Counted from the first letter of the stretch, positions 16,648-26,747 are shown. The stretch: DNA of 64,000 bases from Alteromonas sp. BMJM2 (GCF_027257845.1 NZ_JAPVOT010000004.1:124001-188000); one strand, 5' to 3'. The notes: generated by a model from the letters alone, not told the origin. Translations and numbers: made by a program.

Positions 16648-18477
16648 CTATTTTGGCGCTCGTGATGCACGCTTACGTTCGTTTTCTGTAAGCAACTTCT
16701 TACGAATACGAATAGATACAGGCGTAACTTCTACCAATTCATCTTCATCGATGAACTCTAAAGCTTGCTCTAGAGACATTTTGATTGGTGGTACAAGTGT
16801 TTGCGCTTCATCAGTACCAGAGGCACGAACGTTAGTAAGCTGCTTTCCTTTCAACGCGTTTACCGTTAGGTCGTTGTCACGGCTGTGAATACCGATAACC
16901 ATACCTTCATAAACTTCAACACCATGACCGATAAACAAACGACCACGCTCTTGAAGGTTAAATAATGCGTTAGTTAGCGCTTTACCGTTAGCGTTGGCAA
17001 TGAGAACACCGTTTTTACGCTTACCAATAATGCCGCCTTTGTAAGGACCGTAGTGGTCGAATGTATGGTAAAGCAAGCCAGAACCAGACGTCATTGTCAT
17101 AAATTCTGTTTGGAAACCGATAAGACCACGACTTGGAATAACGAAATCGATACGAACACGACCTTTTCCATCTGGCGACATATCAGTCATTTCCGCTTTA
17201 CGAAGACCAAGCTGTTCCATAATAGAACCTTGATGCTGCTCCTCACAGTCAACCGTCAATGTTTCAAACGGCTCAGTTGTTTTTCCGTCTTCTTCTTTCA
17301 GAATTACTTCTGGACGAGAAACGGCAAGCTCGTAGCCTTCACGACGCATATTTTCAATCAATATGCCTAAGTGAAGTTCACCACGACCTGATACGCGGAA
17401 TTTATCCGGATCAGCCGTTTCTTCAACACGTAGTGCCACGTTGTGAACTAGCTCATCTTGTAAACGCTCTAGAATATTACGTGAGGTAACGTACTTACCT
17501 TCTTTACCTGCAAACGGAGACGTGTTGACTTGGAACGTCATCGTAACCGTTGGCTCATCTACCGATAATGGAGGAAGCGCTTCAACGGCGTTAACGTCAC
17601 AAATGGTATCAGAAATCTTAAGTTCACCAAGGCCAGAGATAGCGATAATATCGCCAGCGCTTGCGCTTTCTACTTCGTGGCGATCTAAACCAAGGTAGCC
17701 ATATACCAAGCCAACTTTACCGTTGCGCGTTTTGCCATCGGCAGTCACGATAGTGACCTGTTGGTTAGTTTTAACTGAACCGCGGCTGATACGACCTACA
17801 CCGATTACACCCACATACGAGTTGTAATCTAGCTGTGAAATCTGCATTTGGAAACCACCGTTGGCGTCAGCATCTGGCGCAGCAACTTGGTCAACAATAG
17901 TTTGGAAAAGCGGAGTCATATCTTCTGACGGTGTGTCAGCATCGTTAGACGCCCAACCGTTTAGTGCAGAAGCGTAAACAACTTGGAAATCAAGCTGCTC
18001 ATCAGTAGCGCCAAGGTTATCGAACAAATCAAATACTTGATCCATTACCCAATCAGGACGAGCGCCTGGCTTGTCGATTTTGTTGATAACAACAATAGGC
18101 TTAAGGCCTTGAGCAAACGCTTTTTGAGTAACAAAGCGCGTTTGCGGCATTGGGCCTTCTTGGGCGTCAACAAGCAACAGCACTGAGTCAGCCATTGACA
18201 TTACACGCTCTACTTCACCACCGAAATCGGCGTGTCCCGGGGTATCAACAATGTTGATACGGTAGTCTTGCCAGTTAATTGCAGTATTTTTCGCCAAGAT
18301 GGTGATGCCACGCTCTTTCTCGATGTCATTCGAGTCCATAACGCGCTCTTCTTGTACGCCGCGAGATTCCAACGTTCCAGATTGCTGAAGAAGCTTATCT
18401 ACCAGGGTAGTTTTACCGTGGTCAACGTGGGCGATGATTGCGATATTACGCAACTTACTTATATCAGTGGTATTCAT
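16648..18477 (-). CDS. typA: Translational GTPase TypA/BipA
   Basis: 609-residue ribosome-binding GTPase of the EF-G-like family, implicated in 50S assembly and stress or cold growth. G-domain motifs are intact: AHVDHGKTT (about 15-23), [10 protein letters not shown] (about 77-86) and [10 protein letters not shown] (about 131-140). The BipA-specific C-terminal region with [17 protein letters not shown] and [10 protein letters not shown] is present. The start is the ATG at 18477, giving the family's normal length (E. coli 607); the extra 16 codons upstream have no support. It is divergently arranged with glnA, as in many gammaproteobacteria. Confidence 0.97.
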   Translation of the reverse strand: MNTTDISKLRNIAIIAHVDHGKTTLVDKLLQQSGTLESRGVQEERVMDSNDIEKERGITILAKNTAINWQDYRINIVDTPGHADFGGEVERVMSMADSVLLLVDAQEGPMPQTRFVTQKAFAQGLKPIVVINKIDKPGARPDWVMDQVFDLFDNLGATDEQLDFQVVYASALNGWASNDADTPSEDMTPLFQTIVDQVAAPDADANGGFQMQISQLDYNSYVGVIGVGRISRGSVKTNQQVTIVTADGKTRNGKVGLVYGYLGLDRHEVESASAGDIIAISGLGELKISDTICDVNAVEALPPLSVDEPTVTMTFQVNTSPFAGKEGKYVTSRNILERLQDELVHNVALRVEETADPDKFRVSGRGELHLGILIENMRREGYELAVSRPEVILKEEDGKTTEPFETLTVDCEEQHQGSIMEQLGLRKAEMTDMSPDGKGRVRIDFVIPSRGLIGFQTEFMTMTSGSGLLYHTFDHYGPYKGGIIGKRKNGVLIANANGKALTNALFNLQERGRLFIGHGVEVYEGMVIGIHSRDNDLTVNALKGKQLTNVRASGTDEAQTLVPPIKMSLEQALEFIDEDELVEVTPVSIRIRKKLLTENERKRASRAPK

Positions 18478-18749
18478 GCTTATATAGAGCCTGTATAAAT
18501 CGATACATGCCAACACGGCATGCATGAGATTTCTTGCAAAGATGCAGATAGAAAATTTTCGCGGATTGTACAGAAAAAACGCGCCGTTTGCGCATCTTTT
18601 TTTACTTTACAGTGAATGTTTACCCTTATCATATGTTTTTAAAGGCCTTTGGCCCCCTCAAACACTGATCATTACTCTCGATACACTGGAAAAGTGGTGG
18701 CAAGAGATGAAAAAGTATTCTAGTCTGAAATTCTAAAGCGGTTCCGCAC

Positions 18750-18787
18750 TGCACCAAAAAGCAGCCGTAAAGCACCATGTTGGTGCA
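18750..18787 (+). promoter_or_regulatory. NtrC enhancer sites upstream of glnA
   Basis: AGCACCATGTTGGTGCA at 18771-18787 matches the dyad TGCACCA-N3-TGGTGCA except for the first base. A second, one-sided match (TGCACCA) starts at 18750, 21 bases upstream, so two activator dimers would lie on the same helix face. The strong site is centred about 97 bases before the predicted transcription start, a usual enhancer distance. Confidence 0.8.
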
Positions 18788-18848
18788 TTGAAGCCATTTA
18801 TTCAGTCTTGATCCTTTCTCACGTCACAGAATACGGCGGTTGGATAGA

Positions 18849-18864
18849 TGGCATGATTATCGCT
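18849..18864 (+). promoter_or_regulatory. Sigma54 promoter of glnA
   Basis: TGGCATGATTATCGCT fits TGGCAC-N5-TTGCW, with the essential GG and GC doublets correctly spaced and two mismatches. Transcription would start near 18875, about 55 bases before the glnA ATG. Confidence 0.75.
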
Positions 18865-18930
18865 TTCACATTTTCACTGTTGGAGTGAGCCTGATCACTC
18901 TGCATTTTTACATTAAACCTGGAGGACACG

Positions 18931-20340
18931 ATGTCAATTGAAAAGGCATTAGAGCTGATTAAAGAAAGCGAAGCGAAGTTTATCGATTTACGTTTTACCG
19001 ACACTAAAGGTAAAGAACAACACGTATCTATTCCTGCGAGCCAAGTTGATGATGATTTCTTTGAAGAAGGAAAAATGTTCGACGGTTCTTCAATCGCTGG
19101 ATGGAAAGGCATCAACGAATCTGACATGGTTCTTCTTCCAGACGCAGACAGCTGCGTTGTTGACCCTTTCGCAGAAGAGACTCAAGTTAATATCCGTTGC
19201 GACATCGTTGAGCCTACTACGATGGAAGGTTACGAGCGCGACCCACGTTCTGTTGCTCGCCGCGCAGAAGAGTACCTTAAATCTACGGGTATCGGTGACA
19301 CCGTATTCTTCGGCCCAGAGCCAGAGTTTTTCTTGTTCGATGACGTTCGATTCCATACAGACATGGCGGGTTCGTTCTACAAAATTGATTCATCAGAAGC
19401 AAAATGGAATTCAGGCGAAGAATTTGAAGGCGGCAACATGGCTCACCGCCCTGGTGTGAAAGGCGGTTACTTTCCAGTACCTCCAGTAGATTCTGCTCAC
19501 GACATCCGCGCTGCAATGTGTATGGTTATGGAAGAGATGGGCCTTGTTATTGAAGCACATCACCATGAAGTAGCAACTGCTGGACAAAACGAAATTGCCT
19601 GCGAATTTAACACTCTTGTTAAGAAAGCCGACGAAATTCAAATATACAAGTATGTTGTTCACAATGTGGCACACGCATACGGTCAAACAGCGACCTTTAT
19701 GCCTAAGCCTCTTGTTGGTGATAACGGTTCTGGTATGCACTGCCACCAGTCAATCTCTAAAGATGGTAAAAACATCTTCGCGGGTGACAAATACGCAGGC
19801 CTTTCTGAAGAAGCACTGTACTACATTGGCGGTATCATTAAGCACGCTCGTGCAATTAATGCGTTTGCTAATGCATCAACTAATTCGTACAAACGTCTTG
19901 TACCAGGATTCGAAGCGCCGGTGATGCTTGCATACTCTGCACGTAACCGTTCAGCATCTATTCGTATTCCCTATGTAACAAGTGACAAAGCACGCCGTAT
20001 CGAAGTTCGTTTCCCCGATCCAACAGCTAACCCATACCTTGCATTTACTGCAATGCTTATGGCTGGCCTTGACGGTATCAAAAACAAGATCCACCCTGGC
20101 GATGCTATGGATAAAGACTTGTACGACCTACCGGCAGAAGAAGCAGCTGAAATTCCAACGGTTGCTAGCTCACTAGAAATGGCGTTAGACGCACTAGATA
20201 GTGATCGCGAGTTCCTTACTGTTGGTGGCGTAATGACAGACGACATGATTGATGCGTATATCAATCTTAAGTCAGAAGAAGTCACCACGCTTAACATGAC
20301 AACTCACCCTATCGAGTTCGACATGTACTACAGCGTTTAA
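18931..20340 (+). CDS. glnA: Glutamine synthetase, type I, adenylylatable
   Basis: 469-residue dodecameric enzyme forming glutamine from glutamate, ammonia and ATP; the main ammonia-assimilation enzyme. GSI signatures are intact: [10 protein letters not shown] (about 49-58), the catalytic [10 protein letters not shown] loop (about 265-274) and the ATP-site [11 protein letters not shown] segment. Y398 in KDLYDLP is the adenylylation site, so activity is expected to be tuned by GlnE. A strong ribosome site (CTGGAGGA) precedes the ATG. Expression is probably driven by NtrC and sigma54 from the upstream sites, and the transcript ends at the hairpin at 20375. The length is the same as E. coli GlnA. 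Confidence 0.98.
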   Translation: MSIEKALELIKESEAKFIDLRFTDTKGKEQHVSIPASQVDDDFFEEGKMFDGSSIAGWKGINESDMVLLPDADSCVVDPFAEETQVNIRCDIVEPTTMEGYERDPRSVARRAEEYLKSTGIGDTVFFGPEPEFFLFDDVRFHTDMAGSFYKIDSSEAKWNSGEEFEGGNMAHRPGVKGGYFPVPPVDSAHDIRAAMCMVMEEMGLVIEAHHHEVATAGQNEIACEFNTLVKKADEIQIYKYVVHNVAHAYGQTATFMPKPLVGDNGSGMHCHQSISKDGKNIFAGDKYAGLSEEALYYIGGIIKHARAINAFANASTNSYKRLVPGFEAPVMLAYSARNRSASIRIPYVTSDKARRIEVRFPDPTANPYLAFTAMLMAGLDGIKNKIHPGDAMDKDLYDLPAEEAAEIPTVASSLEMALDALDSDREFLTVGGVMTDDMIDAYINLKSEEVTTLNMTTHPIEFDMYYSV

Positions 20341-20374
20341 TATTGTATCTACACTGATACTTTATCAAATAAAT

Positions 20375-20402
20375 AAAAAAGCCCGCTTATGCGGGCTTTT
20401 TT
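20375..20402 (+). terminator. glnA terminator
   Basis: Perfect stem AAAAAAGCCCGC / GCGGGCTTTTTT with a 4-base loop (TTAT), 35 bases past the glnA stop. Confidence 0.92.
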
Positions 20403-20456
20403 ATTGGTTAAACAGTATCTATTATGATGACTATATTATTTTAAGGGAATATTATT

Positions 20457-21047
20457 ATGAGCCATTTAACAAAACACGCTTTGCTGCTTTCATCGTTATC
20501 ATTGTGCTGGTTATTGCTGAGCACGCAAAGTGCAGTCGCGTGGCAAGATAGTCAAAGCGCCCCCCAGCAGCCTCCCGCTAAGAGCGGTCCTCAAATATTC
20601 AAGGTGGTCAACGAAGACGGCTCAATCACCTATACCGATACGCCTCCCGCTAATGCAAATATTGTTGAACTAGACGTCAAAACTCAAAACGTCGTATCTG
20701 CCATCAAGGTACCTAAACAACAAAAAACTAAAGTGACAAAGAAAAAAACTGATTACAGCGTTAGCATTGCAAGTCCCGCTCCTGAAGCCACGATTAGAAA
20801 TAATGCGGGTGACTTTACCATTAGAGCGACACAAAACAGTGCATCAAAAGCCCCCTTTTATCGTTTAATTTTTAATGGCGCCCCAGTTCAGCGCAATTCT
20901 TCTGGCGTTTTTAAGCTAGAAGGCGTTAACCGTGGAGCTCACGAATATAAAGTTGAACTCACCAACAATAAGGGCAAGACTCTTGCATCGTCTTCTGTGC
21001 AAACCCTTTACCTACATCAGGCATCGGTGTTTATTAATAACAACTAG
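20457..21047 (+). CDS. Exported DUF4124-domain protein
   Basis: 196-residue protein with a Sec signal peptide (about 1-29, hydrophobic LLLSSLSLCWLLLS core, cleavage near AVA). A DUF4124 domain follows (about 46-75) with the characteristic IFKVVNEDGSITYTDTPP. The C-terminal part (about 100-190) looks like a small beta-sandwich of Ig/fibronectin type. The function is unknown. Its position between glnA and ntrB is a recurring arrangement in marine gammaproteobacteria. The ATG follows an AAGGG stretch with slightly long spacing. Confidence 0.88.
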   Translation: MSHLTKHALLLSSLSLCWLLLSTQSAVAWQDSQSAPQQPPAKSGPQIFKVVNEDGSITYTDTPPANANIVELDVKTQNVVSAIKVPKQQKTKVTKKKTDYSVSIASPAPEATIRNNAGDFTIRATQNSASKAPFYRLIFNGAPVQRNSSGVFKLEGVNRGAHEYKVELTNNKGKTLASSSVQTLYLHQASVFINNN

Positions 21048-21172
21048 CGTGCAGTCCCTACAAACAAGCGCACCACGGCGGTTCATTCAAATTAATTCAC
21101 GAATGAATTCGAGGCGGTCTTCTTAGCTGTACGCTACAATGCACAGATTTGGTGCAAAGGAGACACGCTCGG

Positions 21173-22258
21173 ATGGTATCTACCGAGTCTGAGAGACATC
21201 TGCTATTAAATAGTTTAAATACAGCGCTGGTTATTGTTGATAGTAGCCTGCGTATTGTTTATGCCAACCACGCTGGTGAAGCACTATTTGAAACGGGCAT
21301 GAAACAACTGCAAGGGCACTTACTGCCAGACTTTTTTTTGCCCGATACGATTGAAACCACACGACTTAAAGCGGCAATTAGAAAAGGCGAAGATTTTACT
21401 GAAAACGAAATAAAACTCGCCTTTAAGGATAACCGCTACGTGTCTGTTGATTTAACCGTAACCAATATCACTACGGTTAATGGTCCGGGCTTGCTCTTTG
21501 AAGTTAAGAAAATTGATCAGCAAAAGCGAATTACTCGAGAAAATCTGCAAAACGCCCAACATTATGCAGCTAGAGAACTCGTGCGCGGTCTAGCTCATGA
21601 AATAAAAAACCCTCTAGGGGGCATCCGCGGCGCGGCTCAGCTACTCGAAAAAGAGCTATCAGAACAACACAAAGAATTCACCCGCATGATCATTGAGCAA
21701 TCTGATCGACTGCGTACGTTAGTTGATAGATTATTAGGCCCTAATTCTCTTCCCCGCTTTGAAATGAGCAATGTCCATCAAGCATTAGAAAAAGTGCGCA
21801 GTCTTATGTTGGTGGATTCGGTCAAGCCCATCACAATTATTAGGGATTACGATCCGAGCATTCCCGACCTCAAGATCGATCCGGACATGATTCAGCAGGC
21901 AGTATTGAACATTGTCAGAAATAGTATTCAGGCGCTAGAAGAACACGACACACCAAACCCAGAAATTCGACTTATTACGCGTATTGAGCGCCAAATGACC
22001 ATTCAGTCTGAGCGTCACGCATTGGTAGCAAAAGTTAAAATTATCGATAACGGACCTGGTATCCCTGCTGATATAAAGGACACGTTATTTTACCCCATGG
22101 TGACCAGTAAGCAGAATGGATCGGGCTTAGGGTTATCCATATCACAAACCCTCATTAACCATCACGGTGGCAAAATAGATGTTGATAGCCACCCCGGTTA
22201 CACAAAATTCGTAATATACATTCCAATTATTAGCAAGGAGACAGGCGATGACGAATGA
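21173..22258 (+). CDS. glnL: Nitrogen regulation sensor kinase NtrB (GlnL)
   Basis: 361-residue cytoplasmic histidine kinase/phosphatase that senses nitrogen status through PII (GlnB) and controls NtrC. A PAS domain occupies about 10-120. The phospho-accepting H142 lies in RGLAHEIKNPLGGIRGAAQL. The N box (NIVRNSIQALEE), G1 (DNGPGIP) and G2 (GSGLGLS) are present. The start is the ATG at 21173, with AAAGGAG ten bases upstream; in-frame TTG and GTG codons just before it are unlikely. The stop overlaps the ntrC start by 11 bases, implying coupled translation. Confidence 0.97.
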   Translation: MVSTESERHLLLNSLNTALVIVDSSLRIVYANHAGEALFETGMKQLQGHLLPDFFLPDTIETTRLKAAIRKGEDFTENEIKLAFKDNRYVSVDLTVTNITTVNGPGLLFEVKKIDQQKRITRENLQNAQHYAARELVRGLAHEIKNPLGGIRGAAQLLEKELSEQHKEFTRMIIEQSDRLRTLVDRLLGPNSLPRFEMSNVHQALEKVRSLMLVDSVKPITIIRDYDPSIPDLKIDPDMIQQAVLNIVRNSIQALEEHDTPNPEIRLITRIERQMTIQSERHALVAKVKIIDNGPGIPADIKDTLFYPMVTSKQNGSGLGLSISQTLINHHGGKIDVDSHPGYTKFVIYIPIISKETGDDE

Positions 22259-23657
22259 ATCGGTATGGATTGTCGATGACGACAGTTCAATTCGCTGGGT
22301 GCTGCAAAAAGCCTTACAAGCAGCTGACATTAGCTGTTTAAGTTTTGAAAACCCTGAAGACTTGCTGCGTCAAATTCAGAGCGGTCAGGCACCAGAAGTT
22401 ATCATCTCGGATATACGCATGCCCCAGATGGACGGCATGACGCTGTTAAATGAAGTTCACAGTTCTCATCCATTGCTTCCAGTTATTATTATGACTGCGC
22501 ATTCCGATCTAGACAGTGCAGTAAATGCTTATCAAAAGGGTGCATTTGAGTATTTACCTAAGCCCTTTGATATCGACGAAGCCGTTACGCTCACCCAGCG
22601 TGCATTGGACCATTCCAGAGAACAGTCTTCAGCCACTAAGGTACAACCTGATGAAGTAGTTACTGAGATTATTGGTGAAGCCCCCGCAATGCAGGAGGTG
22701 TTTCGCGCTATCGGTCGACTTTCGCGCTCATCTATCAGCGTGCTAATAAATGGTCAATCAGGAACAGGTAAAGAACTGGTTGCTCACGCTCTTCACAGGC
22801 ACAGCCCGCGATCACACAAACCGTTTATTGCATTAAATATGGCGGCTATACCCGCTGATTTAGTTGAGTCCGAATTGTTTGGGCATGAAAAAGGCGCATT
22901 TACCGGCGCACAAGCAGCCCGTCAAGGTAGGTTTGAACAGGCAGATGGTGGAACGTTATTTCTCGATGAAATAGGCGACATGCCGCTTGATGTACAAACC
23001 CGTTTATTAAGGGTACTTGCTGATGGTCAGTTTTACCGAGTGGGTGGCCACCAGTCGGTAAGCGTTGATGTACGAATTATTGCTGCAACCCATCAAAACT
23101 TAGAAACAAGAGTAGCCGAAGGCAAGTTTCGTGAAGATTTGTTTCACCGACTTAACGTAATTCGAGTTCACCTGCCCTCACTGTCTGAGCGAAGGGAAGA
23201 TATTCCGCTGTTGACCAGACACTTTTTGCGCCGCGCGGCAAAAGAACTCGATGTAGATGCCAAAAGTATTAGTAAAAGCGCTGAGCGCGTCATGTCGCAG
23301 TTGCCGTGGCCAGGAAATGTAAGGCAACTGGAAAACGTGTGTCGCTGGCTTACCGTAATGGCAAGCGGGCAAGAAGTCATACCGAGCGATTTGCCGCCAG
23401 AGATACATAGTGATGGAAGCATAGAACCCACCGCTGCAACCGTGGGCGACTGGCCTGATTTACTTGCGAATTGGACTGATAAACAGCTAAGAGATGGCCG
23501 CAATGACATATTAAACGATGCCATGCTGACATTTGAAAAAGTGATGCTAGAGCGTGCACTTCAGCATACTCACGGTCACAAACAAGAAGCTGCTAAGCGA
23601 CTGGGCTGGGGCCGCAATACGCTTACCCGTAAGTTAAAAGAGCTTGGAATTAACTAA
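22248..23657 (+). CDS. glnG: Nitrogen regulation response regulator NtrC (GlnG)
   Basis: 469-residue sigma54-dependent activator. The receiver (about 5-120) has phospho-acceptor D55 in IISDIRMP. The AAA+ domain (about 140-370) has Walker A GQSGTGKE, the sigma54-contacting GAFTGA loop and Walker [15 protein letters not shown] Fis-type helix-turn-helix ends the protein ([19 protein letters not shown]). Its ATG is embedded in the end of ntrB, with AAGGAG upstream. The TAA stop codon at 23655-23657 is the first three bases of the inverted-repeat element that follows. Its probable local target is glnA. Confidence 0.98.
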   Translation: MTNESVWIVDDDSSIRWVLQKALQAADISCLSFENPEDLLRQIQSGQAPEVIISDIRMPQMDGMTLLNEVHSSHPLLPVIIMTAHSDLDSAVNAYQKGAFEYLPKPFDIDEAVTLTQRALDHSREQSSATKVQPDEVVTEIIGEAPAMQEVFRAIGRLSRSSISVLINGQSGTGKELVAHALHRHSPRSHKPFIALNMAAIPADLVESELFGHEKGAFTGAQAARQGRFEQADGGTLFLDEIGDMPLDVQTRLLRVLADGQFYRVGGHQSVSVDVRIIAATHQNLETRVAEGKFREDLFHRLNVIRVHLPSLSERREDIPLLTRHFLRRAAKELDVDAKSISKSAERVMSQLPWPGNVRQLENVCRWLTVMASGQEVIPSDLPPEIHSDGSIEPTAATVGDWPDLLANWTDKQLRDGRNDILNDAMLTFEKVMLERALQHTHGHKQEAAKRLGWGRNTLTRKLKELGIN

Positions 23658-23854
23658 CCTGAATCCTGTTTAAAGAATGGTGCAAGCATTTGTTCTATAA
23701 AATATAAATTAAAATTTCAAACTCAGTACTGCTAGAAATGCGAAGTGCAAGGCGCAAAAGTCACGTAATAGTTGTTCTATTACTTACTTTTGCAACGCAG
23801 TAATTCGCATTTCTAGTGGTGCTGAGCGCCTTTTCTTAAACAGGATTCAGGTTA
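23655..23854. repeat. 200-bp inverted-repeat (MITE-like) element abutting ntrC
   Basis: Terminal 19-bp perfect inverted repeats: TAACCTGAATCCTGTTTAA at 23655-23673 and its complement at 23836-23854. Inside is a second pair, nearly perfect over 23 bases (23722-23744 and 23804-23826, sharing CTAGAAATGCGAA), and a central hairpin around 23752-23798 (GCAAAAGT..GTAATAG / CTATTAC..ACTTTTGC). The whole unit can fold into one long hairpin. There is no coding sequence. The form suggests a non-autonomous mobile or palindromic repeat; it also supplies the ntrC stop codon and possibly terminates the transcript. Confidence 0.8.
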
Positions 23855-23918
23855 ACTAGACCCGTCCTCAATGGATGAGAGGGCTTGATTAGCTTACGGA
23901 CGTGATCGACAAAAGGAC

Positions 23919-25061
23919 TTAGTGCCCTTTTGTTAATAGCCCTGTCATTCCCTGATTGAAGAAGCGTACCCATTTCATACTAAACTGGCCTTTTGCCTGT
24001 TTGTTGATATGAATGACCGCTTCTTTTTTTGACATAACCTTGTCTTCAGTGTGAGCTCTTGCATGCGTTAGGGCATCGTAAGTATCAATAATTGCCAATA
24101 ACTTTGCTCCCTCACAAATATCGTCCTCTTTTATGCCCAATGGATACCCTGAACCGTCAGTGCGTTCGTGGTGCTGCATAACAATTTTTCTCGCTACATC
24201 CCACTCGTCTAAATGTTCAAGTAAGCGGGCACTTTTATAGACATGAGAGCGCATCAAATTGAATTCATTTTCACTCAGCGTATCACCTTTGGTGAGTAAC
24301 TTCATGGGCATAAAAGCCATACCGAAATCGTGGACATAGCTGGCTACCGCAAGTTGGTCTTCATCGATAATATTATCGGCAACGTCGTTGATATACATAG
24401 CCAGTTTAGCGATGCGATCCCCTTTACCCGCCCAGAAAGATGATCGGCGCTCTACCGTTTGCATTAGCTCTCTGAAAAATAATACATCTTGCTTTTTTTC
24501 ACTGCTAATATCTTTAGGGATACCTGTCGATGCCAGTACAGGGGGTTTTGCCTGGCCTGCGGGAATCGCAGCACTGTCATCTCTTGCGACGTCAAGTGCA
24601 GGGTTTAATAGCAATACAGCGTCTGTAAGCAGGCGCTCGTGCTCAGCAGAATTGTCGGGTGAAATTCGACTTATCGCAAGTACTAGCTGCTCGTGAAGTG
24701 TATTGTCATAGTCAGCTTTACCTCGCTGCATAACCTCTTCAACAAACGCCTTTACCCTGTCCATAGTTAACAGAACGAGGTCGCTCATCGTGCTGGTGTA
24801 ATCAACTTGGCCTTTGCGAAGAAAGTCGAGCAAATCCTCTACGTGCTGCAGAAGCGGGATCATAGGAGAGAAGTTAACGAGTCCTAAGTCGCCCTTAATG
24901 GTGTGGATTGAGCGAAACAAGGCCCGTTGCAATTCGTTGTCTGCTGGGCGTAGCTCAAGTTCGATTAACGTCTGCTCACTTGACTCGTAGAGTTCGTTAA
25001 TTTCTTCCATGAGGTCTGCAAGAATATCTTCTTCTAGTTCGTCAGGGGTAAATGTCAACAT
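23919..25061 (-). CDS. Hpt domain fused to a degenerate HD-GYP-like domain
   Basis: 380-residue cytoplasmic protein. The N-terminal histidine phosphotransfer domain (about 5-110) has the phospho-accepting histidine in RSIHTIKGDLGLV (about residue 53) and the following HVEDLLDFL helix. The C-terminal HD-GYP region (about 190-370) keeps HD in YVHDFGMAFMP, a later His in HVYKSARLL, HH in MQHHERTDGSGYP, and GYP itself. It differs at two canonical spots: HDIGK reads HDFGM, and the first metal His before the HD (usually HSxRV) is replaced in GKGDRIAKL. It may be a weak c-di-GMP phosphodiesterase or a sensor driven by a phosphorelay. The start may be ATG 25061 or TTG 25076; neither has a strong ribosome site. 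Confidence 0.88.
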   Translation of the reverse strand: MLTFTPDELEEDILADLMEEINELYESSEQTLIELELRPADNELQRALFRSIHTIKGDLGLVNFSPMIPLLQHVEDLLDFLRKGQVDYTSTMSDLVLLTMDRVKAFVEEVMQRGKADYDNTLHEQLVLAISRISPDNSAEHERLLTDAVLLLNPALDVARDDSAAIPAGQAKPPVLASTGIPKDISSEKKQDVLFFRELMQTVERRSSFWAGKGDRIAKLAMYINDVADNIIDEDQLAVASYVHDFGMAFMPMKLLTKGDTLSENEFNLMRSHVYKSARLLEHLDEWDVARKIVMQHHERTDGSGYPLGIKEDDICEGAKLLAIIDTYDALTHARAHTEDKVMSKKEAVIHINKQAKGQFSMKWVRFFNQGMTGLLTKGH

Positions 25062-25414
25062 ACTTAATGGTACCAACTACGGTTAGGCTGCACGTTCTAC
25101 TCCATTGTAATGGGCTATCAATAAAAATGCTTCATACTAAAGGTGATAAAAACATCGTTTTAACACAATTTCCTTAGCCCCTGTTTGCTTTTGCTGACGG
25201 CATGATTTTGAATGTAAGCGGTTTGACACCTTAATTGCTACAGAAACACTTTGGGTTACACCTATGTTGAGCTAAAGCTGTGTAACTCACAAAATCACAA
25301 GGCACAGCCGATAAGTGTAGACTAGATTAGAAACTTCACTACAAAAACTCATCGGACAAGTGTACGCTGAAAATTCTTCTATACTGCGCGCAATATTTTT
25401 CGCTAGGAGTTGTT
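25062..25414. other. Divergent promoter region before plsC
   Basis: 353 bases without a gene. A TATACT at 25380-25385 could be the -10 element for plsC, about 30 bases before its start. No operator, repeat or RNA gene was recognised. Confidence 0.45.
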
Positions 25415-26140
25415 TTGATAGCACTGTTTCGTATTCCCATTCTTTTTGTCGCATTCTTGGTTATCAACCTAGTGCTGCTACTTGTCTGTATTTTACGCCC
25501 GTTTCATAAAGATAACGTTCAGGCCGCTGGGGCACTGTATTCTCAAATGGCTAAAATTGTAGGCTTAAACATTATTATTAGGCGAGACCCAGCGGTAAAA
25601 CTGAATGAGCCCTATGTGTTTATTGCAAATCATCAAAACAGTTTCGATATTATGACGATTTGCAAAGCCGCACTGCCTGGGGTTGTTACCATTGGTAAAA
25701 AAAGCCTTAAGTGGATCCCTATTTTCGGTCAAATCTACTGGCTGTCGGGCAATATTATGATTGACAGAAAAAATTCAGGCGCGGCCAGAAACACGCTAGA
25801 CATCGCTGCAAACCGTATTGCCAAGAAGAAAACCTCAGTGTGGCTGTTTCCCGAGGGCACCCGCAGTAATGGCCGAGGTATTTTGCCATTTAAGCAAGGC
25901 GCTTTCCGTTTGGCAAAAACCACCAACGAGCCAGTAGTGATGGTAACGGCTAGCAACCTTCACAAGAAAGTTCGCTGGAATAAGTGGGACAACGGTATCG
26001 TACTTATCGACATTGCCGCCCCCCAGCCTTTAACCGAAGAGCATTCTATTAAAGAGTGGATGGGAATATTTAACGAGCAAATGAAAGAAAAATTCGAACA
26101 GTTGAATGAGCAGGTCGATGATTTAGAGAAAAGCAGGTAA
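25415..26140 (+). CDS. plsC: 1-acyl-sn-glycerol-3-phosphate acyltransferase PlsC
   Basis: 241-residue inner-membrane enzyme that acylates lysophosphatidic acid to phosphatidic acid. An N-terminal hydrophobic anchor (about 1-28) is followed by the catalytic NHQNSFD motif (NHX4D, about 69-75). KKSLKWIPIFGQIYWLSGN and the substrate-binding FPEGTRSNGRGILPFKQGAF motif are nearly identical in layout to E. coli PlsC. The start is TTG at 25415, with AGGAG five bases upstream. rraB follows after 39 bases on the same strand. Confidence 0.96.
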   Translation: MIALFRIPILFVAFLVINLVLLLVCILRPFHKDNVQAAGALYSQMAKIVGLNIIIRRDPAVKLNEPYVFIANHQNSFDIMTICKAALPGVVTIGKKSLKWIPIFGQIYWLSGNIMIDRKNSGAARNTLDIAANRIAKKKTSVWLFPEGTRSNGRGILPFKQGAFRLAKTTNEPVVMVTASNLHKKVRWNKWDNGIVLIDIAAPQPLTEEHSIKEWMGIFNEQMKEKFEQLNEQVDDLEKSR

Positions 26141-26179
26141 ACTTGCCACCAACATCAACGCATAGGTTAGGCAAAAAAA

Positions 26180-26590
26180 ATGAATCAATTTGACGAAAGA
26201 GAAGAATGGTATGAATTCAATCAAGAAACGATTGATGCACTACTAGAAGATGGCAGCCAAGCCGATGCTGATTACGCCATTGAACATCACTTTGCGAGCA
26301 CCGACTTCGATGTACTCGAAAAAGCAGCAGTAGATGCTTTCAAAGCGGGCTTTGAGGTTTCTGATGCCGAAGAGTTAGTATTAGACGATGGCGAGGAGGT
26401 GTTTTGCTTCGACGCCGTTGTGGAACGCAAACTCGATATCAACTTGCTTAACGACGATATTGATAAACTATTGAAAATAGCTGACAAACACGACGTTACT
26501 TATGATGGTTGGGGCACCTATTTTGAGCCTCGCGAAGATGGCGTAATGGATGGCGAAGGTGAAGATGAACACCACCACTTAAACGACTAG
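26180..26590 (+). CDS. rraB: Regulator of RNase E activity RraB
   Basis: 136-residue acidic protein of the RraB family, which binds the RNase E scaffold region and modulates mRNA decay. The acidic N-terminal half (EREEWYEFNQETIDALLEDG), the FDAVVERKLDI strand and the YDGWGTYFEP motif are characteristic, and the tail is Asp/Glu/His-rich. It is in a probable operon with plsC. The ATG follows the A-rich stretch GGCAAAAAAA. Confidence 0.93.
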   Translation: MNQFDEREEWYEFNQETIDALLEDGSQADADYAIEHHFASTDFDVLEKAAVDAFKAGFEVSDAEELVLDDGEEVFCFDAVVERKLDINLLNDDIDKLLKIADKHDVTYDGWGTYFEPREDGVMDGEGEDEHHHLND

Positions 26591-26601
26591 CACACTCTCC
26601 A

Positions 26602-26649
26602 TTTACCCGCGGTAAATCGCTAGCGCGAATATTTGAAATAAGCGCTAGC
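26602..26649. other. Two small palindromes after rraB
   Basis: ATTTACC/GGTAAAT around 26602-26618, and an 8-bp pair GCTAGCGC (26619-26626) / GCGCTAGC (26642-26649). They could stabilise the rraB mRNA 3' end. There is no T-run, so a classic terminator is not supported. Confidence 0.4.
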
Positions 26650-26747
26650 TAACTGTAAACCCCATTTATTAAGTTTCGCTTCAGCTTTGGTTCATCTTTT
26701 TCCGTCAACAATGACAGTGTCATTATTGATTGGAAAAGGATGTACAC

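Larger units (their letters stand above)
18478..18930. other. Regulatory region between typA and glnA
   Basis: 453 bases without a gene. The typA side is AT-rich and holds the typA promoter. The glnA side carries two NtrC-like sites (18750-18766 and 18771-18787) and a sigma54 promoter (18849-18864). The arrangement matches nitrogen-controlled glnA promoters. Confidence 0.75.

Noticed and set aside
18524-18736. 70-codon plus-strand frame between typA and glnA
   Set aside because: Overlaps the typA promoter region and lacks a start signal or similarity.
6406-25092. Recurring string TTAGGCTGC in several upstream regions (about 6409, 13099, 25083)
   Set aside because: Only three short matches with unlike surroundings and unequal distances to genes; likely chance.
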